Source of the DNA: Tupaia tana
Lineage: Eukaryota; Chordata; Mammalia; Scandentia; Tupaiidae
Direction of reading: 5' to 3'
Assembly (NCBI GenBank): GCA_026018925.1
Contig: JAKSZU010000009.1
Span: forward strand, 68,312,949-68,376,948
DNA: 64,000 nt
The first letter of the stretch is position 1. Every line of letters starts with the position of its first letter. This document shows positions 24,350 through 34,233 of the stretch, piece after piece. The notes under the pieces were generated by a model that saw nothing but the letters and a program-made list of their open reading frames with translations, did not search any database and was not told the DNA's origin. The position numbers and the translations under genes were made by a program.

Positions 24350-24493
24350 TATTTTGAATAGCAATCACAGCTGATATATACATATCCATGAACACAAATC
24401 TGACTTTAGGCATAAACCTCAGTGAGTACTGTAGACACCAGAGATAGTGTGAGAAGAGGGTGGGAATGGGCAGAGGGTCAGAAATAGGGGTAA

Positions 24494-24537
<44 letters not shown>

Positions 24538-24790
24538 TGTATATATGTGTATATATATGCATATATGTATATACATATTCTATACGTATATATAATATAC
24601 ATTATATATGTAAATTTACATATATAATGTATATTATATATGTAAATATATTTATATATACACACATATACATATATATATGAAATTAGAAATGGAAAAT
24701 TATTGACGATAACATGCATGATTAAGCCACTATGCAGTATATTCTGGATGGGAAATCACATTTTGTATGCTGTGACAATGCTTCAGGAAT
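24350..24790 (+). mobile_element. L1 3'UTR fragment expanded by an AT microsatellite
   Basis: CTGTAGACACCAGAGATAGTGTGAGAAGAGGGTGGG begins an L1 3'UTR. It is interrupted by about 190 bases of (TATA/TGTA) repeats at 24492-24682 and then resumes with ATGGAAAATTATTGACGATAACATGC and TGATTAAGCC. It faces away from the fragment at 24049-24335, so the pair may be the two arms of one inverted L1. Confidence 0.6.
24492..24682. repeat. AT-rich microsatellite (TATATG/TATA variants)
   Basis: Nearly pure alternation of A and T with sparse G and C. Includes a nested near-palindrome around ACATTATATATGTAAATTTACATATATAATGT at 24599-24632. The tyrosine-rich open frame across it is an artefact of the repeat. 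Confidence 0.85.
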
Positions 24791-24799
24791 GAATGTAAA

Positions 24800-25236
24800 T
24801 TACTCAATTTAAAAAAAATGTTTTGAAAAAAACACAAAAATGGCTTTTCTTGAAAGTAAAAAAATGCATTAAAAATACCTGTTTATAGTTAGGTCAATTT
24901 CTTGGATGCGTAGATTTATATATTTTATAAAATTTGCAAAAATTGTAGAAGACATTAATTCTTTGAACATTCTTTTCTTAAAAAGAAAGTTTTATTTCCA
25001 GTTAATTTTCTCTTTTGATGAAGTATAGTACACTCATTTTTTCTTCTGCTGCTAGTGCTTTTGGCATCATATTTAATAAATTATTGCAAATTTAAAAATT
25101 ACAGATTTTCCCCCAAGAGTTATTGTTCTCAATCTTAAATTTGGGAATTTCATGCATTTTGAGTTAATTTTTATATCTAGTGTAAGGTCAGGAGTCTGTC
25201 TTTACTTCAACCCAATATATTTTAAAAAGCTGGTTA
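24800..25236 (-). mobile_element. Old L1 remnant
   Basis: Reversed ORF2-like text: GTGCTTTTGGCATCATATTTAATAAATTATTGC, GTTATTGTTCTCAATCTTAAATTTGG, CATTTTGAGTTAATTTTTATATCTAGTGTAAGG. Heavily diverged. Confidence 0.5.
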
Positions 25237-25405
25237 CAAAATTGTGGTCTTGGGACCAACAACATTAGCATTTCCTGTAAACTTGTTACAAATGCAGATT
25301 TTCAGGCTCTACAGCTATTGAATCAGACACTTTGGATGTGGGGCTCAATGATTTGTATTTAAGAAGCCCTTTAGGTGATTTTTATGCCTAAAAGATGTTT
25401 GAAAG
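25237..25405 (-). mobile_element. MER5-like nonautonomous hAT element
   Basis: GTGGTCTTGGGACCAACAACATTAGCATTTCCTGTAAACTTGTTACAAATGCAGATTTTCAGGC and the following TTGAATCAGACACTTTGG match a reversed MER5A. It is an ancient, inactive MITE shared by many placental mammals. Confidence 0.65.
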
Positions 25406-26606
25406 CCATACAAATGCAGAAATGCAATTTGTTTACTTTGGCTCATTGATTTTCTATAAGCAGGAAAAAACATATTATTTCAAATTAGATTGCTGTTGTT
25501 CTATATTCATTTAAGCATAACCCACATTCCAAACAGTTAGGAGTTAAGTCATAGACCAGAAATTGCAATGTGAACAACAGTACATTTCACTTAAAATGTG
25601 GATGTTAAGAAAGTTCCTAGCTAAACAGAGAGTAGAGTATCAATTTAAAGTCAGGTATACTTCTACCCTTTTTACTAAGAAAAGTAGGAAGCAAAAGAAG
25701 TTGTACTACAAAAGTTTCTGATGCAATATGTTAAAAATAAGATGCTTCCATATATTAATGAATATCGTTCACCAACAGCTTTTGACTTATACATTCTTTT
25801 GGCAATATTTATAGCATGCATTACTTTTTAGCAGGTATAGAAAAGTGACATTTTTATCTACAAAAAGTCTACCTCACATCCATAGCCTTTATAATTGGCA
25901 TATAGTAGAACAGAAAATGATTAGCCTATAGCAGAATATAATTGATGGCTCATTTTCAGTAATAATATATTTCTGACATATATGACCTCATAATTAATCT
26001 TGATGTTATCGGTTCTAAATATTTTTAAATGTCAGCAGATTAAATGTTACACTAACTAGAGTTACATAGAATTTAAATGAGTAAAAGCTCTTTTATTTAT
26101 TTATTTATTTTTTGGTGATGACTTGCTATCCAAAAAAAAAGAACTCTATTCCAGAGAATAAAAACTTAGCATGTAAAACTAACTACTGACCCTTCTGCAT
26201 TCTTATATAATTTTTATATACAATAGAACACAGGAGAAAATTATTTATTGTCCCCAATTTAGGAAAAGACATGACATCTGTCATTTAATAGATCGTAGAT
26301 TTTAATGATGGCAAATTTTATTGGTCTATTGCATACATTTTTAGTTTTAATAAAATAGAAAGGTAGAACACTGTATGTCACTATAAGACTAAGAGTTCAA
26401 GAATAATAAAAGCAAATTTTGTAAAACACATTTCTTAGAATAAATATATTTTATTGGCTATAAGGAAAAATGTATAAAATTTACAATCAAGAATTCAGCA
26501 CATATTATTCATTATATGTTATTGTTTCTTTCCCAACATGTGATTTCTCACATTCCTATTTTCTTCTAGTAACTATTCAGTTTTCTGAATTAAGGAGAAT
26601 GTAGCT
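25406..26606. other. No gene seen; AT-rich unique DNA
   Basis: No element recognised with confidence apart from a short (TTTA)n at about 26094-26113. No frame longer than about 60 codons stands out. Confidence 0.45.
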
Positions 26607-26944
26607 AATTATCTGAGCTTTTTTTTTTCTTTATTTTTATTATCATCATAATCTTCTTTATATTACATTGGAGTACATATAACTTTACAGTGTATTACAT
26701 TGCTTTCTCAAAAGAGAATGCCATGCACGTCAGTCAATACAGAGACATTAATCTCCCCGCTTCAACATTCAATATCTTTTCTATGTTTTTCCCAATCATT
26801 ATTATTATTATTATTCTAATTATTTTTTAAAACAGTCAATCACTATTTCTCATTTTGCTTGTGAGATTTTTTTTGTCTTTTATTTTACTTTCTCAGATTA
26901 ATTAAATTCACATTTTACATAAAGTCCCCATTATGATGTATACA

Positions 26945-26946
<2 letters not shown>

Positions 26947-26988
<42 letters not shown>
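26947..26988. repeat. (AT)n microsatellite in the tail of copy B
   Basis: About 18 perfect AT units between the second and third L1 3'UTR-like modules. Probably grown from an internal A-rich tail. Confidence 0.9.
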
Positions 26989-26990
<2 letters not shown>

Positions 26991-27881
26991 TTCAACAGAG
27001 AACTCTACATTTTTTTGGTGTTAAATGATTCTTCCCTTTGCCCCTCATGCCCACTCTCTACCACCCACTCCCTACCACCCACTCCCCTCCCTTACAGCCT
27101 CTGGTATCTATATTTATCCTTTCCGCTATCATATCATCAGATCTTTCTCCCTCTGCCAGAGTGCTGATATATCTTTTTTTCATTGCACATCTTTACAGTG
27201 TACAGCATGGTTTTTCCCAGCATGAGTACAGTGCACATTAGTCAAGACAATGATATTACCATATACATTCTCATCAACAGACCACTTTTCATTTTTGTGT
27301 CTATTAAGTGTGATGTTTGTTCCCTGAATCCCTCCCTTCCGCCCTCTATCACTCATTCCCATTACCTCTCCCATACCATCTCTAGTATCTGCAGTTGCCA
27401 TCCCTGCTATTATACCTTCCAGTTCTTTCACTTTTTTTTTTTCGATTATCAGCTCATAAAGTTTTTTACAATAGGGAACATAGATTCTATTCAGGGTTGG
27501 GTTAAGGGTGGGTCTCGTGCAGTTCCACAATTGTAGGTGAGTCTCCATGGTATACAGTTTCAGGAAAGCGGTTCTGGTAAGCAGAGATGGTTATCAGTTG
27601 ATGCGGCACAGCATCCATCTTGTGATTACCGGGAATGGTGTTGTAGGGATCTGCAGCGCGAGTCATCCTCGGGTATCTGGCTTCCTTAAGAATGGTAGAA
27701 TAGTTCTTGTTTTTCCCTGAGGTAATGCAGGGCTGGTAACCATCATCTTCTCACTGTCCATAGGCAGAGAAAATCCTCCTATACAATATATTTCTCAATT
27801 GGTTTAAGACAGCTAAAGTTTCTTTCTGTTGCTTATAGTTGCAAGTTCTTAATCCTTGTTTTCGGCTTCAGTTTGCTGCCC

Positions 27882-28140
27882 ACAACCGGCGGCCACACGC
27901 AGGCGCAGGCCCGGCGGCCACGCGCAGGCCCGGGAGCCACGCGCAGGCCCAGCGGCCACGCGCAGGCCCGGTGGCCACACTCAGGCCTGGCGGCCTCGCG
28001 CGGGCCCGGCGGCCACGCGCAGACCCAGAGGCCTCGCACGGGCACAGGCCTGTTGACCATGCGCAGGTCCGGCGGCCACATGCAGGCCCGGCGGCCACGC
28101 GCAGGCCCGGCGGCCACGCGCAGGCCTGGCGGCCACACGC
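27882..28140 (-). repeat. GC-rich VNTR, 19-bp unit
   Basis: Minus-strand unit GCGTGGCCGCCGGGCCTGC, about 13 copies with substitutions and a few indels. CpG-dense, against an AT-rich background. Unit length differs from copy A (about 25 bp), though both share the GCGTG-GGCCG-GGG-CTGC skeleton. Confidence 0.88.
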
Positions 28141-28380
28141 CAGCTCTGAGCGCGCGAATGTGCCCAGGGCCCAGCGCCACCTCCTGCTCGCCCGCCCAGC
28201 CAGAGAAAGGCAGGACGGCAACCTCGGCTGGTCCGCGCCGCCGGCCCGCGTCGGTGCCGAGCGCGGGACACACCCAGTGCCGGAGAGGCAGCGGAGGCTG
28301 GGCGGTCCGGACTGTGGCACGCGGAGCAGAGGAGAGCGCTGGGCCCCGCACCCCACAGGCGCCCGCCCGATTATCTGAAC

Positions 28381-28900
28381 ACTTTTAAATAAAATATTTT
28401 TTCTTAAGAAATTTTAAATAAAAAAATTAGTGACTGAGGAGTTCAAGGAAATACTTACATTCTCTATTTTGGAGGGTAGACATGTTCTTTCAAAGATAAT
28501 CTAGATATTTTAACACTTATAAAAAAAAACTTTACAAGTATTAAACCCATGGAAAACTTTGAGACTTTCATTAGCACAATTTCTGGTCCATTTTTTCTCT
28601 TCTGAATGAAATAATAAATCTTTACAAAGTTTCCCAAAATAACATCATGACAAAGACATCATTACAGATATGAAATTAATCACTACTTTTCTTATATTTT
28701 TAAGGCACTATTCCTTTATGGATTTATTTTTCAAGTTCCTGATATAATTAAATGACAGATTAAGAGTGGGCTACTTATTCAGACCAAACAGGGTTATTTA
28801 TTTAATAAATGAGTATAGCCTTCCATTTCTAGCTATGCTAATGTAACTGAGAGAAGGTTTACTCTTCCTCCTTAACCAATTAGGCAATAGGATATTATAC
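28381..28900. other. No gene seen; AT-rich flank
   Basis: Unique-looking sequence between copy B and the L1 at 29 kb. No element recognised. Confidence 0.45.
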
Positions 28901-28904
28901 ATTA

Positions 28905-31612
28905 AACAATGATGATCAAATATTGAGCAACAGAAAGCACAAAATAGTAATCTCTAAAAAAAGAGAAACAAATGAGATGAGCCCTATTATTGTCTCAAAT
29001 TTCTATGTGGAGAGCATCCTCAATGTGCAAAGCTGGGAGAAGAAACTCAAATGAAAACCAATGGTATGTCTTCATTAAGGAGGCAAAGTTCAGAGTTCAG
29101 AGAGGCAAGCATGACTCATATTGTTCACAAAATACTTAAGAGGAACATGCATAAAGAAAATTCTGCTAATCTGTATAGGACTTTCTGAGAGTCTGTATGA
29201 GTGCTCAAGGCAAGCAACAACCACAGCATTGTGTCATCATTATGAACAACAACAAAAAAAAAGAAAAAAAAAGAAATTACAGACATGTCAGAAAAAGAAT
29301 TCAGAATATTTATCAACTAAACTTAGTGAGATGCAAGAGACAAGAGACAACCAATGTTAAGATATTAGAAAATCATTTTATGACTTAAAGGAAAAACTCC
29401 ATAAAAAGCTAGATATCCTAAAAAAGAATCAAATAGAATTTCTGGAGTTAAAGAATAAAATCCAGGAAATCAAAACCTCTCTGGAAAGTATTAATGACAG
29501 ATTTGATCATGCAGAAGAATCTCTGACCTTGAAGACAAAGTTTCCTACTCTGTCTAGACAAATGAGAAGAATGTAAAAATATGCATTAAAAATAAGAACA
29601 ACATACGGAAATTCTAGACACTATTAAACAGCCAAATATTCACATTGTGGATACTTCAGAAGATGAAATGATGGATAAAGGCTTAGAAAATGCTTTTAAT
29701 AATATATTAGTTGAAAATTTTCCAATCTTAGAGATGCATATAGAAATCTAAATTCAATATATAAAACCACTATGTAGGTTTAACATCAGAAGATCCTCTC
29801 TAAGGCACATAATAGCCAAACTAATAAAAATTCAAGACAAAGACAATATTCTAAAAATGACAAGACAAAAATGCCAGGTTACTTACAAGGGTTATCCCAT
29901 TAGATTAATGGTAGACTTTTCAACCAAAACAATGCAGGCAAATAAAATAAAATAAAATAAAGATTGACCTCATAACAGGCCATAAAATAAATCTATATAA
30001 ATTTATAAGTATAAAAACTATACCCACTCTCTTTTCTGAATACAATGTAATTAAACTTGAAATCAATCCCTGAAAAAGTCCTCAAAAATACATAAAAACA
30101 TAGAAACTAAATAATGTACTCATGAATGACTTTCAACTATTGAAGAAATTAAGACTGAAATCAAAAGATTTATTGGGACCAGCAGTTACATAATAGCTAT
30201 GTCACTGGACTCCCATGTAGTCAACTACGGTTTGAGTCCTGGACCCAGTGGCTTAAACTCACACTGGGCATATGTGCGTACATGCCCAAGATCCCGAGAC
30301 GAGAAAGGAGGAGAAGGGATTGTGGCATGGCTATCCCCCTGGGGGGTGATTTCTCACTTTCTGTCTTTCTGTCTCTCTCTGTCTTTCTGGCAAGCACACG
30401 CACCCTATAGCAAAAACCTCTCAAAAAAAAAATAAATAAATAAAGATTTATTGAAAGTAAAGACAATGAACACACTGCTTTACATAAACTTTAGGATATA
30501 GTGAAAGCAGTTAAAGAGGTAAGCTTATTGCCATTAGTACACAGAAGAAAAAAATGGAAAGGTGACGAATAAAGAACTTAACATCATATTTTAAAGAACT
30601 GGAAAAAAAACAGCAATAACAACAACAAGAAACCAGAAAATAAGAAAAGAAAAGAAATAGTAAAGAGTAGAGCTGAAATAAATGAAATAAAAAATAAGAG
30701 AACTGTAGGAAAAAAATCAATGAAGTAAAAAAGCTAGATTTTTGAGAAAATGAATAAAATAGATAAGCCATTAGCTAGATTAATCAAGAAAAACAGAAAA
30801 AAGAACCAGATGCATAAAATCAGTAATGAAACTGGCAATATTACAACTGGTATATTTGAAATACAAAAAAAATTGAGATTACTATGAGCAACTATATACT
30901 AACAAACAAGAAAACTTAGATGAGATCGAAAAACTTTTGGACAAGTGCAAGTCATGTAAGTTGAATCTGGATGAAACAGAAAGCCTGAATAGGCCAATAA
31001 CAAGTGAAGAGATTGAAGTAACAATAAATAGCCTGCTAAAAAAGAAAAACCCAGGTCCAAATGGCTATACTTTTGAGTTCTACAAAACATTCAAAGAAGA
31101 GCTAATCCCAATTTTTCTCAAACTATTCCTAAAGATTCAAAAGGAAGGAGTCCTCCCAAACTCATTATATGAAGTTTCTATTATCTCGATATCAAAATCA
31201 GACAAAGATATAACAAAAAAGGAAACTACAGACCAAATATTCCTGATAAATACTAATACAGAATTTTCAACAACAAACTAGCAAACCAAATCCAATAATA
31301 TATGAAGAAAACCATATATTGTGAACAAGTAGGTTTTATCTCAGCAATGCAAGAAGGGTCCAACATACATAAAACTATAAAGGTAATATACTACATTAAC
31401 AGAAAGAAGGATTAAAATTGTAAAATCATGTCTATAGATGCAGAAAATGAATTTTGTAAAATACAACATCCCATCATAATCAAGACTTTCAGCAAAATTG
31501 GGTTAGAAGGGGTATTCCTCAACATAATAAATTCTCCATATGACAGATCTAGTGTGAACATCATACTGAATGGGCAAAACTAAAACCCAGCCCATTAAAA
31601 ACTGGAACAAGA
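28905..31612 (+). mobile_element. Older L1, left half (ORF1 and middle of ORF2)
   Basis: ORF1 N-terminal text begins near 29287 (ATGTCAGAAAAAGAATTCAGAATATT) and continues to about 29940 (AACAATGCAGGCAAATAAAAT). It then jumps past about 1 kb of L1 straight to the ORF2 endonuclease end (GACCTCATAACAGGCCATAAAATAAATC), so ORF1's C-terminus and the ORF2 start are deleted. ORF2 continues to 31612, where a younger L1 interrupts it. Stops are frequent. DNA upstream of 29280 is probably its 5'UTR, but this is less certain. Confidence 0.8.
30176..30441 (+). mobile_element. CYN-like SINE in L1 ORF2
   Basis: 12-bp TSD AAAGATTTATTG at 30164-30175 and 30442-30453. Some substitutions in the head (CAGCAGTTACATAATAGC). 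Confidence 0.9.
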
Positions 31613-31629
31613 ACTACCATCCGAAACCC

Positions 31630-32440
31630 CCTGTCCAGTCAGGTAACCTGAGGCAGGGCTGAACCTCAGCCCCAGTTTCAGCTCCCAACATCAGAGCCTC
31701 TCACGCCACACCCAGCAAGGTCAGCTCTCAGCTCTCAAGCAGAGTTCATCTCCATCTGCAGCCTCCTGCTCAGTCAGAGAACCTGAGGCAGGGCTGCACC
31801 TCAGACCCAGCCCTAGCCTCAGTCCCAGCCCCAGCTCCTAACCTCAGATTATCCTCCTCCTCTCAGCTACAAAAGTTAGGGCAACTCTCAGCTCTCAAAC
31901 AGAGTTCATTTCCATCTGCAGTCCCCCTGCCCTGTCAGGGAACCTGAGGCACGGGTAAAACTCAGTTCCAGCCCCAAGTCCAGTCCCAATTCCCAGCCTC
32001 AGAGCTCCTCCTCCCAACCAAAAAAGTCAGGGCAGCTGCCAAGCAGAGTTCATTACCTTTCGTAGCCTCCTGCCCAGTCAGGGAATCTGAGGTAGGGCTG
32101 AACATGAGACTGAGCCCCAGCCCCAGCTACCAACCTCAGAGCCCCCACCTCCCCTCAGCCAGAAAGGTCAGGACAGCTCTTAGCTCTCAAGCAGAGTCTA
32201 ACTTCATCTGTAGCTTCTTGCCCAGTCAGGGAATCTGAGACAGGGCTAAACCTCAACCACAGCCTCAGCCCCATCCTCAGCCCCAGCTTCCAAACTCAGA
32301 GCCCCCACGTTCCTCTCAGCCAGAAAGCTAGGTCTTTTTTTCTTCTTTCTTTGTCTAATTCTTTACTTCTCTTTCTTGCATAGGTCAAGGCAGCTCTCAG
32401 CTCTCAAGCAGAGTCTATCTCAATCTGTAGCCACCTGCTG
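31630..32440 (+). repeat. L1 5'UTR monomer array (type 2)
   Basis: The landmark CAGTCAGGGAACCTGAGGCAGGG and its variants recur at 31636, 31771, 31932, 32075 and 32223 (spacing 135-161 bp), each followed by AGCCCCAGC-rich text and CAGCTCTCAGCTCTCAAGCAGAG. GC-rich relative to its surroundings. A promoter role is inferred from rodent L1 monomers. Confidence 0.82.
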
Positions 32441-32833
32441 ACTTTTCCTCTTTCATTTTCTTTTTTCTTCCCTCTTACATTGTCATTTTCTGCTCATTCT
32501 ACACCTCCCAGACGCACTAGACAGGTCTAGAATTATAGTTTTCAAACATTTTTCATCATGAGGCTCTCAGGAATCCTCCCCCAGCACTGATTCAGCAAAA
32601 AGTGAGAAACTGCTCTTCAGAAACCTGAATAGAACTCTCCCCCCATGGGAACCACATTGCTAATCACAGTAGAAGACAAACTTTGGCACAGAAGCAATTC
32701 ACAGTAAAAGGGAAGCAAACTAACTACTAGTTGTAGAAACATTTTTCAAAGAGTTATCCAAATGTCTAGAAATCAAAGAAAAGCCTCAAGTATGAAAAAT
32801 CAGGAAATATGTCTCCATTAAAAGAGCCCAATA

Positions 32834-33102
32834 GGGACCAGCAGTTAGTGTAATGGCTATGTCGCTGGACTCCCATGTAGTCGACCGTGGTTAGAGTTTC
32901 GGACCCGGCAGCTTAAAGTCACGTCGGGCACGTGTACGTGTGTGCCCAAGATCCCAAGAGGAGAATGGAGGAGAAGGGATTGAGGTGTGGCCATCCCCCC
33001 TGGGGGGTGATTTCTTGCTTTCTGTCTCTCTGTCTCTCTCTGTCTTTCTGGCAAGCGCACATGCCCTATAGAAAAAACCTCTAAAAAAAAAAAGAAAGAA
33101 AG
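32834..33102 (+). mobile_element. CYN-like SINE in L1 ORF1
   Basis: Complete copy placed about 70 bases after the ORF1 start codon. The TSD is weak (GCCCAATA / AACACAATA), perhaps because of the A/G-rich tail. It alone would destroy ORF1. Confidence 0.88.
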
Positions 33103-33434
33103 AACACAATAACTCTTCTTCATCTCTTGGGAAAAAAAAAAAAAAGAAGTTACCAAAATGTCAGAGAAAGAATTCAGAATATTCAATATTCATGGTGACA
33201 AAACTCTATGAGGTGGAACAGAAAAGAGACAACAAACTCCAGGAGATGAGAAAGTCCTTCCATGATTTGAAAGAAGAAATGTACACCATAATAAAAAAAA
33301 AATCACATGAAACTGTTACAGATGAAGGCTGCAATACAGGAAGTCAAAACCTTTCTAGAAAGTATTAAAAGCTGATTAGACCATGCTAAAGATTGAATCT
33401 TGGACATAGAAGAAAAAACCTCTATCCTAGGGAA

Positions 33435-33465
<31 letters not shown>

Positions 33466-34179
33466 CAAAAACCAAAAGGACAGAGAAAATAACAACAAAA
33501 AAAAGAGGATAATATATGAGAAATACTAGATTCCATTAGAAGTCCAAACATCAAAATAGTTGGTATCCCAAAAGATGAAGAAACTAATAAAAGCATTAAA
33601 AATCTATTCCATGAAATCCTGGAAGAAAACTTTCCAAGTCTAGAGAAGCACTCAAACATCCAGATCTAAGAAATACAAAGGAGCCCAAATAGAATCAACC
33701 CAAGAAGATCTTCTCCACCACATAGTATAGCTAGACTGACCAAAATCACAGATAAAGACAAGATACTAAAACTGGCAAAAGAGATGCATCAAGTGACTTA
33801 CAAAGGTTATTTCATTGGACTAACATCAAAGCTTTCAAAGGAAACAATGCAAGCAAGAATAGAAAGATAAATTGAAAGTGTTAAGAGAGAAACAACTTCG
33901 ACCAAGATTATTATACCTGGCAAGATTATCCTTCATGTGGGAAAAAAAGATAAAAATGTCAGACAAAATCAGAAAAAAAATTTACCAACACCAGACCAGC
34001 TCTTCAAGAAATTCTAAAGAGTCCTTTACTAGGCAAAGGACAGACAAAAATAAGAGAATAACAAACAACCAAGAAATTGGCAAACTTAATGGTAGAAACA
34101 AGTCCAGAAATAAAGATAATAACATTGTATGTTAATGGATTAAATTCTCCAATCAAGAGACACATATTGGTTGAATGGA

Positions 34180-34233
34180 TAAAAAAAAAGAAAAAAGAAA
34201 AAGAAAAGAAAAGAAAAGAAAAAGAAAAAGAAA
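34180..34233 (+). repeat. A/G-rich microsatellite (AAAAG)n in L1 ORF2
   Basis: Expansion inside the endonuclease coding region, after the codons for HRLxEWIKK. It displaces the segment that normally follows. Confidence 0.85.

Larger units (their letters stand above)
26619..28369 (-). mobile_element. Composite GC-rich VNTR retroelement, copy B (SVA/LAVA-like)
   Basis: On the minus strand: a unique GC-rich lead (28369-28141), a VNTR of 19-bp units (28140-27882), an unrecognised module (about 27880-27440), three successive L1 3'UTR-like modules (about 27440-26620) and an A-rich tail. The TSD ATTATCTGAGC / ATTATCTGAAC (10 of 11) is at 26608-26618 and 28370-28380. Two parts are clearly homologous to copy A at 41114-45453: the block with CTTTCCTGAAACTGT, CCATGGAGA and CTGCACGAGACCCACCCTT, and the last about 160 bases (TTGAATGTTGAAGCGGGGAG, GTAATACACTGTAAAG). 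It lacks the L1 ORF1 part, presumably through 5' truncation. Open frames through the VNTR on both strands are artefacts. Movement in trans by L1 is inferred from the poly(A) tail and the TSD. Confidence 0.8.

Noticed and set aside
24345..24719. 124-codon tyrosine/isoleucine-rich frame on the minus strand
   Set aside because: Translation of an AT microsatellite inside an L1 3'UTR.
26694..26780. Possible hairpin or small RNA around the GAATGCCATGCACGTCAGTC region
   Set aside because: The same text occurs in copy A's tail and is explained as a shared L1 3'UTR-like module; I see no strong stem.
27180..27548. Frames of 117-122 codons on both strands near 27.2-27.5 kb
   Set aside because: They lie across the unknown module and L1 3'UTR-like tail of copy B, have no recognised domain, and the opposite-strand pair implies chance openness.
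27833..28388. Open frames of 160-180 codons on both strands over 27.8-28.4 kb
   Set aside because: Same artefact in the 19-bp GC-rich VNTR of copy B; no gene evidence.
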